A stretch of 64,000 bases of DNA from an uncultured Cohaesibacter sp. (lineage in GTDB: Bacteria > Pseudomonadota > Alphaproteobacteria > Rhizobiales > Cohaesibacteraceae): positions 4,284,501-4,348,500 of the forward strand of contig NZ_OY762934.1 in NCBI RefSeq assembly GCF_963667045.1. The letters are read 5' to 3'. The notes beneath the pieces are model-generated. The model made no database searches, was not told the DNA's origin, and saw only the letters and a program-made list of their open reading frames with translations. Both the position numbers and the translations under genes were made by a program. Positions 42,428 through 53,881 of the stretch are shown here, in pieces. The number at the start of each line of letters is the position of its first letter. Positions within the stretch are counted from its first letter, which is position 1.

Positions 42428-42488
42428 ATTCCATATGACCCGCTGCAATGGCGCGGGTCATGCGGGTTTTCGGGCCCTCGTTCAGACG

Positions 42489-42887
42489 TCAGCGCAGGGA
42501 GCGGCAATAGGCGCCATAGATGCGCCACGGGTCACGGCCCTGAATGCAGGCTTCGACGTTATAGCCATAGCCTGCGAAGCCTGCCTTGGCCTCGATCAGA
42601 TAATAGATTGTCGTCTTGTGGCCAAGGTCGGTGTAGCCGGTGGCGCGGCAATAGCGGCGGGCGAAGAAGGGTTCGCTCATCTCCTGGGTTCTGGCATGGC
42701 GGATGCGGTCGATGGAAACGACAGGATCGCCGGATTTGACCACGTTGGCTTCCGCAATCGACAGTTTGGTGGTAACGCGCGAGAGCACGCCAGCGCCATC
42801 ACATTCGGGCAGAGTGGCGGCAGACGCGGCACCAGCCCAGGCGGAAAACAGCAGGGCGCCTGCCAGTTTCATCATTTGGTATTTCAT
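42489..42887 (-). CDS. Small secreted protein, function unknown
   Basis: The 132-residue protein has a clear Sec signal peptide (residues about 1-23, ending AASAA). The mature part has four cysteines and aromatic motifs (YCRATGYTDLGHKTTIYYLIEAKAG, GYGYNVEACIQGRDPWRIYGAYCRSLR) that suggest a disulfide-bonded periplasmic fold. The start has AAGGAG. I do not recognise the family; similar short proteins are common in Hyphomicrobiales. Confidence 0.8.
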   Translation of the reverse strand: MKYQMMKLAGALLFSAWAGAASAATLPECDGAGVLSRVTTKLSIAEANVVKSGDPVVSIDRIRHARTQEMSEPFFARRYCRATGYTDLGHKTTIYYLIEAKAGFAGYGYNVEACIQGRDPWRIYGAYCRSLR

Positions 42888-43165
42888 GGTGTCAGCTCCT
42901 TTTGACCGGATTTCCTGTGTTGTCTCAAGAGGGCCGGATGAATGGGTTCAAGGGTAATTGTGACAGCGCAGGGCAGCAGTTCGGAACGCATCTGCCTGTT
43001 GCCAGCAAATAACAGATTCTAACAATGGAATAACACGATCAATGTTCCTGTTTCGCCTCGGGTTCGTCAAGGCGGAATGGAGTGGCTTTCTGCATTTGAT
43101 GACATGAATTATGCCGCATCGCCACCAATCGGGCCCACATGGGCAGAAAACGCGGGTCTTCCGGG

Positions 43166-43834
43166 CTATCTGACAGCGAGAATGCGCAATTTGTCACGGG
43201 ATCCACATCGGGCCCTGATGGCCGAAGGGCTGCATTGGCGCGGCTTGCCGTCCTTGTCGAGGCACAGACGAACCTCACTCAACTTCTGGCGTTTGCAGGT
43301 GACAAACAGGCTGTCTTCAGGCAGATCCGGGTTGGCGTCATGGAAGGCGCGTTCGATCTGGGAGACGGTCATCAGGAGCGGGCGGCCCAGATCGGCGAGT
43401 TGGTCCGGGCGTTTGAGGGCCTTGAAACTCCTGACAGCCAGACGGAAGTAATCCAGCGGGGTGAGCCCCGCGCAGCTGCCATGCTTGTCCCATTCGTGAC
43501 GGATGAGGCTCTTGCTGGGCGAGAATTTCAGCATCTGTTCGACAAGATTGTCGGACGGGTCGCGAAAGCGGCTGCGGCAGCGTTCCGGATAGCCTCTCTC
43601 ATATTGCGGCCACAGGCCATGAATGACAAAGCCGTAGGCGCGCTCGGAAAAGCACTGCAACTGGTCGCGGTTGCGCCGGGCCTCGTCGGCGCAATAGGTT
43701 GGCGACCAGGACAGGGTGAGGATGTAATAGTCAAAATCGCCCGCTTCATCGGCGCGCGCCTGCCGTGCGAGGCCTGTCAGTGACAGGAGCAGGAGGATCA
43801 CGAGGGTCGGGCGGTTCATGCTTCCGGTCTTCAT
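43166..43834 (-). CDS. Ribonuclease T2 family protein, secreted
   Basis: The 222-residue protein has a signal peptide (residues about 1-28) and both catalytic segments of the RNase T2 family: FVIHGLWPQY (H72) and HEWDKHGSC (E114, H118). These enzymes cut single-stranded RNA through a 2',3'-cyclic phosphate in the periplasm or outside the cell. The ATG at 43834 has GGAG five bases upstream; the longer frame to 43969 overlaps rlmJ. It lies downstream of rlmJ on the same strand. Confidence 0.93.
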   Translation of the reverse strand: MKTGSMNRPTLVILLLLSLTGLARQARADEAGDFDYYILTLSWSPTYCADEARRNRDQLQCFSERAYGFVIHGLWPQYERGYPERCRSRFRDPSDNLVEQMLKFSPSKSLIRHEWDKHGSCAGLTPLDYFRLAVRSFKALKRPDQLADLGRPLLMTVSQIERAFHDANPDLPEDSLFVTCKRQKLSEVRLCLDKDGKPRQCSPSAIRARCGSRDKLRILAVR

Positions 43835-43916
43835 AGGGTCTCCTGCGGGTCTCCCGCTCACATCTTGATCAGTGGCGCTATCGGGGTGCCGTCTCTGCGC
43901 TTTAAGGCGGGCGTGC

Positions 43917-44774
43917 TCATTGTGGCGGATTGATCCATTCAACCGTGGACCGGCGGGCGGTCTGGCCAAAGGTGTCTGCGAGCAGTGGCAACAGGGCTTT
44001 CAGCTCGTCATGCAGTGTATAGGGCGGATTGATGATGAACAGCCCGGTACCGTTCAGCCGCTTGGCCGTGTCGAGCTTCTGAATGACCAGCTCCGCGCGC
44101 AGGATATTGTCGATGCCGGAATCCGCAAGGATCTGGGCTGCATCATCGACATCCCGGCGGGCCTTGATCGGATACCACAGGCAGTAGATCCCTGTTGCCC
44201 AGCGCCGATAGCCCTGCAGGAAGGCTTCGACCATGCGGACATATTCGTCCTTTTCCTCAAATGGCGGATCAACCAGCACCATGCCGCGGCGTTCTGCGGG
44301 GGGCAGGTCGGCGCGCAGGGCGACCCAGCCATCATCTTCCCTGACGTGAAGCTGGTGGTTCCGGCCCATGGCCCGCTGCAGCGTCTCGGCATCCGCTGGG
44401 TGTTTCTCGATGAAGGTAGCACGATCCACCGGACGGGCCATCATGGCGACCAGTTTGGGGGAACCGGGATAGAGCGTCAACTCTCCGTCCGGGTTGAGGC
44501 GCTCGATGATATCGAGATAGGGGCTCATGATCCCGGCGACAACGGGCGACAACGTCTTGCGGTCCAGTGCCAGCAGGCGGCCGATGCCGTCCTGCCATTC
44601 GCCGGTCTTGCGGGCTTCCTCGCTCGACAGGTCATACTGGCCGATCCCGGCATGGGTATCGAGCACGAAATATCCCTTGTCCTTCTTTTGCAGATACTGA
44701 AGGATCCGCGTCAGGACAATGTGCTTGAGGCAGTCTGCAAAATTGCCTGCGTGATAGATATGGCGATAGTTCAT
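43917..44774 (-). CDS. rlmJ: 23S rRNA (adenine(2030)-N6)-methyltransferase
   Basis: RlmJ methylates A2030 of 23S rRNA. The 285-residue protein starts MNYRHIYHAGNFADCLKHIVL, the family's characteristic N terminus, has DTHAGIGQYDL as SAM motif and VLVDPPFEEKDEY (DPPF catalytic motif). The frame is open upstream to 45068 but only the ATG at 44774 gives the family start. Confidence 0.95.
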   Translation of the reverse strand: MNYRHIYHAGNFADCLKHIVLTRILQYLQKKDKGYFVLDTHAGIGQYDLSSEEARKTGEWQDGIGRLLALDRKTLSPVVAGIMSPYLDIIERLNPDGELTLYPGSPKLVAMMARPVDRATFIEKHPADAETLQRAMGRNHQLHVREDDGWVALRADLPPAERRGMVLVDPPFEEKDEYVRMVEAFLQGYRRWATGIYCLWYPIKARRDVDDAAQILADSGIDNILRAELVIQKLDTAKRLNGTGLFIINPPYTLHDELKALLPLLADTFGQTARRSTVEWINPPQ

Positions 44775-44934
44775 GAAAGGGCACAACCGGGTTGTTGAAA
44801 GACACTGTGCTGCTATGGCTGAGCAATGCCATCCTGTCAAATGCTGGCTACAGGATTTGAACCGGGGATTGCCCGGTTCTTCTCGGATCTGGATGTTTCT
44901 CGACGACTTTTGGCTGGGGTGGTGTCGTTGGCTG

Positions 44935-45654
44935 CTACTTGGCCTTCTTTCCTGCGTCCTTGGCCCCATCCTTCGTCTCGTCCTTGGCTGCATCCGTCGC
45001 AGGTTTGTCCGGAGCAACTGCACCCGTTGCCACGCCTGCCGCTTCTCCCTTGGCGACTTCATCGACAAACGGGAAGATGATCAGGTCCTTATCGTTCTCC
45101 TTTTCCTCGCAATCGCCGGACAGGCCGACCTGGGCGATGTAGAAGCGGCCGTTCTGCCAGGAATAGATGCTGTATTGCCGACAAGAGCTGGTGCTGCCCT
45201 GTTTTGGAAATTCCGAGCGGAGAAGCTTCTTGCCTTCGTCCCAGGTTGGCTTTTGCAACTCGGTCGAGGCATACCAGCCCAGCTTGGAATCAAGCTGCGG
45301 GAAGGTGATCAGGTTGGCCCATTCATCGCGGCCGTCTTCAACCTGATAGATGCGGTAACTGTTGCCATCAAGGCTGGTGGAGCAGATGAGGCCGTAGAAG
45401 GTCTGTACGTCGAGGTGGATGATCAGGGCCTTTTCGGCCAATTCGGAATCGTTGAACTCAGCCAGCCAGCACCCCATGGTCGCCCGGTGATTGTCGAGAA
45501 TGCGCTGGGGGATGGTATCGGATTGCGCATGAGCCGCGGAGGCACTGACAAGGCCTGCCAGCAAAGACAGCAGTAGCAGCAACCGGCTCGGCCATTTTCC
45601 GACCCCCGTAGCCAGGCCGGTGGTTTCGACCGGGTCATTTTGTCCAGTGTGCAT
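44935..45654 (-). CDS. Secreted protein, possibly DUF1176 family
   Basis: The 239-residue protein has a signal peptide (about residues 20-43, ending AAHAQ), a core with a conserved MGCWLAEFN and a C-terminal cysteine pattern (SSCRQYSIYSWQNGRFYIAQVGLSGDC) like that of DUF1176 proteins, then a lysine/alanine-rich tail of about 45 residues. I am not sure of the family. It would act in the periplasm. The start has a GAGGGGAG site. It is upstream of rlmJ on the same strand. Confidence 0.72.
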   Translation of the reverse strand: MHTGQNDPVETTGLATGVGKWPSRLLLLLSLLAGLVSASAAHAQSDTIPQRILDNHRATMGCWLAEFNDSELAEKALIIHLDVQTFYGLICSTSLDGNSYRIYQVEDGRDEWANLITFPQLDSKLGWYASTELQKPTWDEGKKLLRSEFPKQGSTSSCRQYSIYSWQNGRFYIAQVGLSGDCEEKENDKDLIIFPFVDEVAKGEAAGVATGAVAPDKPATDAAKDETKDGAKDAGKKAK

Positions 45655-45893
45655 TTCCGATTCTCCCCTCAGAAGGCACTTTCAGAATAGCTGACTCGCT
45701 GCCAATGGCCAATTGGTGCTGGTCACTTTCATTCCCCAACTTCGCAATATAGCCAGTTTTCTCAAGTTTATTTGATATTTGTGTCCAATATTCGTGGTTG
45801 CTTTTGTCTGGGAGTGGGGTATGCATGGGGCATCCACTTCACTCTGTATCTGCTGTCTGTGACAGCATCATCAAGGCAAACAGGATTGGTCAC

Positions 45894-46529
45894 ATGAAGG
45901 TTGCAATCGTCCCCGTGACACCATTTCAGCAGAATTGTACGCTCATTTGGGATGAGGAAACCGGCAAGGGCGTCGTGATTGATCCGGGCGGAGAGGTCGA
46001 GAAGATCCTTCAGGTGCTGGAGAATGAAAAGATCGAAGTCGAGCGCATCCTCATCACGCACGGTCATATCGACCATATCGGTGGTGCCGCGGAATTGCGC
46101 GATGCACTGGATGTCGAGGTGGAGGGGCCGCACGAAGCGGACCGTATGCTGATCGAACGGGTGGCCGAACAGGCAATCCAGTTTGGCGTGCCTGCGGCCA
46201 AGCCATGTGAGCCGGACCGCTGGCTGCAGGATGGTGACGAGGTAGACATTGCGGGCATGACCTTCTCGGTGCTGCATTGCCCGGGTCATGCTCCCGGCCA
46301 TGTGGTCTATTACAACGAGGATGCCCGCTTTGCCATCATGGGCGATGTGCTGTTCAATGGCTCGATCGGGCGCACCGATCTGCCGGGGGGCAACCATGCA
46401 ACCCTGATGGCGTCCATTCGCGACAAGATCCTGCCGTTGGGTGATGATGTTGCTTTTGTCTGCGGGCATGGCAATCACTCGACCATCGGTGAGGAACGGC
46501 GGAGCAATCCCTTTCTTCAAGGTCTTTAA
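45894..46529 (+). CDS. Metallo-beta-lactamase-fold hydrolase (glyoxalase II-like, YcbL type)
   Basis: The 211-residue protein has the metal motif THGHIDHIGG (H56, H58, D60, H61), later CPGHAPGHVVYY and a final CGHGNHSTIGEE. It starts with the conserved VPVTPFQQNCTLIW, typical of YcbL/GloB2 proteins, which are thioester hydrolases acting on lactoylglutathione or related compounds. I use the ATG at 45894; the frame is open further upstream without family features. The start lacks a strong ribosome site. The substrate is unproven. Confidence 0.93.
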   Translation: MKVAIVPVTPFQQNCTLIWDEETGKGVVIDPGGEVEKILQVLENEKIEVERILITHGHIDHIGGAAELRDALDVEVEGPHEADRMLIERVAEQAIQFGVPAAKPCEPDRWLQDGDEVDIAGMTFSVLHCPGHAPGHVVYYNEDARFAIMGDVLFNGSIGRTDLPGGNHATLMASIRDKILPLGDDVAFVCGHGNHSTIGEERRSNPFLQGL

Positions 46530-46579
46530 GACTATAAAGGGCGGTCTGGATAGTCATTCAGATCGCGGGCAGATCGCTG

Positions 46580-46834
46580 GTGGACAGTGAAGTGAGTGAT
46601 ATTTCCTTTTCCAAAGAAGAAAAGCAGCACCTTGTCCAGCTGTTGCAAGATTATTTCAGTGAAAATCTTGAGCAGGAAGTGGGGCGTTTCGAAATCGAGT
46701 TTCTTCTTGATTACATGATCAAGCAGCTCGGCCCTGTTTTCTACAACAAGGGGCTGCTTGATGCCCGCGCTTTGTTGGAAAAACATCTCGAGAGCTATGG
46801 GGATGATCTCTATGGTCTGGAGAAAAGCGTATAA
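46580..46834 (+). CDS. DUF2164 family small protein
   Basis: The 84-residue protein matches DUF2164: ISFSKEEKQHLVQLLQDYFSENLEQEVGRFEIEFLLDYMIKQLGPVFYNKGLLDA covers most of it (residues about 8-62). The function is unknown. The start is uncertain; GTG at 46580 or 46592 are the only reasonable choices. It lies 50 bp after the hydrolase gene and may share its transcript. Confidence 0.82.
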   Translation: MDSEVSDISFSKEEKQHLVQLLQDYFSENLEQEVGRFEIEFLLDYMIKQLGPVFYNKGLLDARALLEKHLESYGDDLYGLEKSV

Positions 46835-46960
46835 ATTAAGGGTTTCCGCGCGCTTCTTGGGTGAATGTTGCAAAAATACACTACGTAAATGCGGAAATAG
46901 CTGCTAGGTTCCGGGAAACTTTTCTCCGTGTTTGATTCCTTTGGAACGTTGGGCAACGAA

Positions 46961-47974
46961 ATGAAATTCATATTTCCAATGTGTCTTGCATTTCTGGCGG
47001 GTACGCTTGCATTTTCTGATATCGAGGTGAATGCCAAGTCGGTTCAGGTGGTTCCTGCAGGCAATCGTTCCAAGGTGCAGCCTGCCGTTCCGAATGGGTC
47101 TCATCTGCGAACAAATGCCCAGAAGACGTCCTTTGAAAAGAAATATGTCAAGGTTCGGGAGCTTCTGCAAAAAGACAAGCGCCTGATGGCCAAGATCAAG
47201 CAGGCCGCTGACGCCTATGGCATCGACCCGATCCACATGATTGGTGCCATTGTTGGAGAACATACCTACAATATCAACGTCTTCGACTATCTACAGACCT
47301 ATTACACAAAGGCTGCGATCTATTCCGGCATGGACATCAAATTTGCCTATGACGGGGAAGACATCGACGTGTTCCTGAAGCGTCCTCAGTTTGAAGTCTG
47401 TGACAAGGCTAAGGGATCCTATGAGGTCTGGTCCTGTCGTCAGGCGGTCTGGAAAGACAAGTTCCAGGGCAAGACAGTGGATGGCAAGGCCTTCCCGAAG
47501 GATCGCTTCAGCAAGGTGTTCTTCCAGCCGATGTATGCAGGGCAGACTTTCGGGCTGGGCCAGATCAGCCCTTTGACGGCGCTCAAGCTGACCGATCTTG
47601 TGCATGAGAAATCCGGACTGTCCAAGCTTGACGAGACCCATGCTGCTGGCGTTTACAATGCCATCATGAAGCCGGACATTTCCCTTGCCTTCATGGCTGC
47701 GATGATCCGCCGGGCCATCGATGACTACAAGACCATCGCCGGGGTCGATATCTCACAGAACCCGGGCATAACCGCAACGCTCTATAATATCGGTGACACC
47801 GATATTCATGCCGAAGAACTGCGCGTCAAGATGAAGCGTTCCGGTGGTGTGGTCTGGCCGCGCGAAAACTATTACGGCTGGCTCGTCAATGACAAGGCAG
47901 AGGAGCTCGCCGAAATTCTTGAAGACCCCTCTGACCGGGACAAGACGCGCATTCGTCAGGCTGATGCGCGCTAG
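46961..47974 (+). CDS. DUF1402 family secreted protein
   Basis: The 337-residue protein has an N-terminal hydrophobic signal (about residues 1-20) and the DUF1402 core: DPIHMIGAIVGEHTYNINVFDYLQ, GLGQISPLTALKLTD and NPGITATLYNIGD. The segments around GEH and GLGQISP look like a lysozyme/transglycosylase-type fold, so a role in cell-wall turnover is possible. It ends four bases inside the convergent rlpA-type gene. I chose the ATG at 46961; the frame is open to 46928. Confidence 0.85.
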   Translation: MKFIFPMCLAFLAGTLAFSDIEVNAKSVQVVPAGNRSKVQPAVPNGSHLRTNAQKTSFEKKYVKVRELLQKDKRLMAKIKQAADAYGIDPIHMIGAIVGEHTYNINVFDYLQTYYTKAAIYSGMDIKFAYDGEDIDVFLKRPQFEVCDKAKGSYEVWSCRQAVWKDKFQGKTVDGKAFPKDRFSKVFFQPMYAGQTFGLGQISPLTALKLTDLVHEKSGLSKLDETHAAGVYNAIMKPDISLAFMAAMIRRAIDDYKTIAGVDISQNPGITATLYNIGDTDIHAEELRVKMKRSGGVVWPRENYYGWLVNDKAEELAEILEDPSDRDKTRIRQADAR

Positions 47975-48396
47975 CTCAGCCGTTTGAAGCAGACCTTTGT
48001 CGTTCCTGCATCCTTGAAGCCAAGCTCTGCTGCGGCCGCTCGGGTCACATCCAGAATGCGCCCCTTGATGAACGGGCCGCGATCATTTACCCGCACAATG
48101 ACCTTCTTGCCGTTGCGCATGTTGGTGACTTCAATTTTCTGACCCAGCTCAAGGGTCTTGTGGGCTGCCGTCATCTTTTTGGGATTGGCCATTTCGCCCG
48201 ATGCGGTTCTCGAGGTCAATTGATACCAAGATGCGGTGCCGCAATGCTTCATGTCGGCAGCGTGGCTGACATCTTTCAGAACCATCATGAATAAGACGGC
48301 TGCGACGAGCCCTATACCGGTTGCTGCTATTCTGTTCAAAAGCTCTTCTCTCACTTTCGTTGCCAATTTTTGCTTAACCCGGTTGTCGGGGGGCAA
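47971..48396 (-). CDS. rlpA: RlpA-like double-psi beta-barrel protein
   Basis: The 141-residue protein has an N-terminal membrane anchor or signal (about 26-47) and a double-psi beta-barrel domain (CGTASWYQLTSRTASGEMANPKKMTAAH; VIVRVNDRGPFIKGRILDVTRAAAAELGF). RlpA proteins bind or cut denuded glycan strands at the septum. It lacks the C-terminal SPOR domain of E. coli RlpA. The start is uncertain: TTG at 48396 is the longest, a GTG inside the hydrophobic part's upstream flank is possible. Its tail overlaps the DUF1402 gene by four bases. Confidence 0.85.
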   Translation of the reverse strand: MPPDNRVKQKLATKVREELLNRIAATGIGLVAAVLFMMVLKDVSHAADMKHCGTASWYQLTSRTASGEMANPKKMTAAHKTLELGQKIEVTNMRNGKKVIVRVNDRGPFIKGRILDVTRAAAAELGFKDAGTTKVCFKRLS

Positions 48397-48746
48397 AGGG
48401 GCGAGAGTGTGATGACAATGTGATCAATTCGGATCGTTGCATGTTTCGGGGTCTCTGTCGGGTGAAAAGCCAGTGGCTGTTGCATTTGGGCAACGAAAAT
48501 CCGCTTTTGGGCTTGCGAATTGCTGTCTTGTTCGTGATAGTCGTGGATAGTCTTTTTGATTACGTAGAAATCCGGCTGGTAAAATTCATGCCAGTCCGCT
48601 TTATGCAACGCGGATCGAAGTTCAAAGTCCTCCGGATTTTGGCCAATCTTGACTTTTCCGCCGCTGGTTGTCGCGTCGAGCCTCCCCTCGACATACAGAC
48701 CCGGCGCATTCTGCTCGCGGCCTTGCCGCCTAAAGGAGCCCGCTAG
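48397..48746. other. Region upstream of the Dcu carrier
   Basis: These 350 bases contain an open frame on the + strand (48420-48746) that has no known motif and no ribosome site, and I do not call it a gene. An FNR-like spacing (TTG-N8-CAA) occurs at 48481-48494 but the inner bases do not match the consensus well. Confidence 0.4.
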
Positions 48747-50075
48747 ATGCTCTATCTCGAATTCGTGTTTCTGTTGGTCATGCTCTATATCGGGTCCCGC
48801 TTTGGCGGGATCGGTCTGGGTGTGGTGTCCGGCATTGGTCTGGTCATCGAAGTGTTCATCTTCCAGATGCCACCAACCTCTCCCCCCATCACCGTGATGC
48901 TGATCATTCTGGCGGTTGTCACCTGTGCCTCCATTCTGGAGGCTGCTGGCGGTTTGAAATACATGTTGCAGGTGGCCGAGCGCATGCTGCGTTCCAACCC
49001 GAAGCGCGTGACGCTGATCGCGCCGTTCGTGACCTACTTCATGACCTTCTTGCTGGGAACCGGTCACGCGGTCTATTCCATCATGCCGATCATCGGTGAT
49101 GTGGCGCTCAAGAATGGTATCCGTCCGGAACGTCCGATGGCTGCCGCCTCCGTGGCGTCGCAGGTCGGCATCACGGCTTCGCCGATCTCTGCAGCCGTTG
49201 TCTATTATCTGGCGCAGCTGTCCGATCTCAACCCGAACATCACGCTGTTGTCCATCCTGATGGTCACCGTTCCGGCCACCCTGTGTGGCACGCTCGCCAT
49301 GGCGCTCTACAGCATGCGTCGCGGCAAGGAACTGACGGATGATCCTGAGTATCAGAAACGCCTTGAAGACCCTGCATGGTCCGAAAAGATCCGCTCGACC
49401 ACGGCGACGTCACTGAACGAAAAACTGCCGGTCAAGGCCCGCAATGCGGTGCTGCTGTTCATTGCTGCCATTTTCATCATCGTTGTCATTGCCATGGTGC
49501 CCGAAATCAGAACCGTTGCCGGAGCAGAAAAACCGATCAGCATGGCGGTCGTCATCCAGATGATGATGCTGTGCTTTGGCGGTATCATCCTGCTGGCAAC
49601 CAGAACCCAGCCGCGTGATGTGCCGGACGGGGTGGTTTTCAAGTCGGGCATGGTGGCCGCGATTGCCATTTTCGGTATCGCTTGGATGTCGGACACCTAT
49701 TTCCAGTATGCCATGCCGCAGTTCAAGACCGGTATCGTGGAAATGGTCACCAACTATCCATGGACCTTCGCTCTGGCGCTGTTCATCGTGTCGGTCGTGG
49801 TCAATTCGCAGGCCGTGGTGGCGCGCATGATGCTGCCGGTCGGTCTCGGGCTAGGTCTGGAACCGGCGCTGCTGATCGGTCTGATGCCTGCTCTCTATGG
49901 CTATTTCTTTATCCCGAACTACCCGTCCGATATTGCCACGGTGAACTTCGACGTATCGGGGACCACCAAGATCGGCAAATGGTATTTCAACCATTCCTTC
50001 ATGACGGTCGGCCTTATTGCCGTCGTCACCGGATCCGTGGTCGGTTATCTGCTGGCCAAGATCATCATCGGCTAG
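48747..50075 (+). CDS. Anaerobic C4-dicarboxylate transporter (Dcu family)
   Basis: The 442-residue membrane protein belongs to the DcuA/DcuB family that takes up or exchanges fumarate, malate, aspartate and succinate, mainly without oxygen. GTGHAVYSIMPIIGDVA and ASQVGITASPISAAVVYYLAQ are family motifs, and GYFFIPNYPSDIATVNFD near the end is characteristic. About ten to twelve membrane segments are visible. An AAAGGAG site precedes the ATG. No fumarate reductase or two-component partner lies next to it. Confidence 0.94.
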   Translation: MLYLEFVFLLVMLYIGSRFGGIGLGVVSGIGLVIEVFIFQMPPTSPPITVMLIILAVVTCASILEAAGGLKYMLQVAERMLRSNPKRVTLIAPFVTYFMTFLLGTGHAVYSIMPIIGDVALKNGIRPERPMAAASVASQVGITASPISAAVVYYLAQLSDLNPNITLLSILMVTVPATLCGTLAMALYSMRRGKELTDDPEYQKRLEDPAWSEKIRSTTATSLNEKLPVKARNAVLLFIAAIFIIVVIAMVPEIRTVAGAEKPISMAVVIQMMMLCFGGIILLATRTQPRDVPDGVVFKSGMVAAIAIFGIAWMSDTYFQYAMPQFKTGIVEMVTNYPWTFALALFIVSVVVNSQAVVARMMLPVGLGLGLEPALLIGLMPALYGYFFIPNYPSDIATVNFDVSGTTKIGKWYFNHSFMTVGLIAVVTGSVVGYLLAKIIIG

Positions 50076-50110
50076 GATGACCTTGCTGTCGATCTCCTGA
50101 AAGACCATAG

Positions 50111-50141
50111 GGCCTCCCGCAGTGTTGCGGGGGGCTTTTTG
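50111..50141 (+). terminator. Rho-independent terminator of the Dcu gene
   Basis: GCCTCCCGC pairs with GCGGGGGGC (one wobble pair) and is followed by TTTTT. Confidence 0.85.
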
Positions 50142-50261
50142 TGCTGGTGGATTCTGCGAGCAGAGATCCCGGCTGCCTGCAATTTGGGCTTTGAATGTGG
50201 GTGGCCATTTGCTAGGGACAGGCAGGCCCGTTTCGGGCCGGAGCCCCCCGGAGTCTCTGAC

Positions 50262-50972
50262 ATGGTCCTGTTGCTGTTCGTTGTTGTCGGATTTTTGAGC
50301 GCGCTGGCCTCGGCAGTGTTTGGCTTCGGTACTGCGTTGTTTTTCCTCGCCATCGGATCGCACCTGCTGGACGTCAAGGACACCATTGTGCTGGCGACGG
50401 TTCTGTTCGCCGCTTCGACCATCACGAAATCCATTCTTTACGGGCGGCATGTCGACTGGCGCATCGTCGGGGTGATGGCTGTTTCCTGCCTGCCGTTTGC
50501 CTATGGCGGATCGTTGCTGCTGGCGCATGTGCCCGGTGATCTGGTCAAACGGCTGCTCGGGAGCATGGTGCTCTGCTATGTGATCCTCAAGCATATCGGT
50601 CGCCTGCCTGCCGTCCGTATCGGCTGGCGCGGTCTTGTGGTGGGATCGGCACTCTACGGTTTTGTTTCAGGGCTGGTGGGTAGCGGCAACCTGATCAAGG
50701 TGATCATGTTTCGCGAGATGCAGATCTCGCGGCAGGCCTTTGTCGGGGCGATGGCTGCCACATCGGTGATGTCGAATCTTGCCAAGCTGTCGGGCTACTG
50801 GCAAAGCGGATTGCTGACCGCAGACATGTCCGAGCCCGCCGCGGCTCTGGTTGTTTCGGCCATTGCCGCGGCGCTGCTTGGCAGGTTCGTGCTCAACCGG
50901 ATCTCTGCCGACAGCTTCGAGACAGGGCTGCAGATCCTGATGGTGATCGCCGCCCTGGCTCTGCTCTTCTAG
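50262..50972 (+). CDS. Sulfite exporter TauE/SafE (TSUP) family permease
   Basis: The 236-residue membrane protein has the TSUP architecture: two four-helix halves, the first with GFLSALASAVFGFGTALFFLA, the second with GLVVGSALYGFVSGLVGSGN. TSUP proteins move sulfite, sulfoacetate or other organosulfur anions, or act with sulfide oxidation. I chose the ATG at 50262; the frame is open further back. It converges on uvrB, which ends four bases after it. The substrate cannot be told from sequence. Confidence 0.9.
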   Translation: MVLLLFVVVGFLSALASAVFGFGTALFFLAIGSHLLDVKDTIVLATVLFAASTITKSILYGRHVDWRIVGVMAVSCLPFAYGGSLLLAHVPGDLVKRLLGSMVLCYVILKHIGRLPAVRIGWRGLVVGSALYGFVSGLVGSGNLIKVIMFREMQISRQAFVGAMAATSVMSNLAKLSGYWQSGLLTADMSEPAAALVVSAIAAALLGRFVLNRISADSFETGLQILMVIAALALLF

Positions 50973-50975
50973 CCT

Positions 50976-53651
<2,676 letters not shown>

Positions 53652-53792
53652 GTGCCTGCCTCGCGATGCTGTTTGAGCCCAATGTAAGGGAACAAAGCAA
53701 GAATATGAAGGGGGGGAGGAAAATAATTCAACGGACGGGTCATGGGGGATTGTATCAGCCAAATGGCCAATTTTCTGTTTTATTAAATAGTC

Positions 53793-53816
53793 CTAATATT
53801 CGAAAATACTAAATTA
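53793..53816. promoter_or_regulatory. Candidate sulfur-responsive operator upstream of sqr (TTCGAA-centred)
   Basis: CTAATATTCGAAAATACTAA (53793-53812) lies 70 to 89 bases before the sqr start. Similar sequences occur in front of the DUF2892 gene at 59889 and on the - strand before the octaheme cytochrome at 62677. The core TTCGAA is palindromic with AT-rich arms carrying CTAA. This suits an ArsR-type (BigR/SqrR-like) or similar dimer; no such regulator gene is in the window. Confidence 0.5.
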
Positions 53817-53881
53817 AAGGACGTCGCACTATGCACAGGGCACCTTTCGCCGGGGAGGGGCGGTGCTTCAAAGGAGAGAAA

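Noticed and set aside
43835-43969. Longer start for the RNase T2 gene and, likewise, 44775-45068 for rlmJ
   Set aside because: The extensions lack ribosome sites, would overlap neighbouring genes and would bury the signal peptide or family N terminus.
48481-48494. FNR/Anr box candidate upstream of the Dcu gene
   Set aside because: The TTG-N8-CAA spacing fits, but the half-sites (TTGCA, GGCAA) miss the TTGAT/ATCAA consensus and the site is 250 bp from the start.
48420-48746. A 108-codon open frame directly before the Dcu gene
   Set aside because: It has no ribosome site, no recognisable motif and atypical composition; it fills the leader region of the carrier gene.
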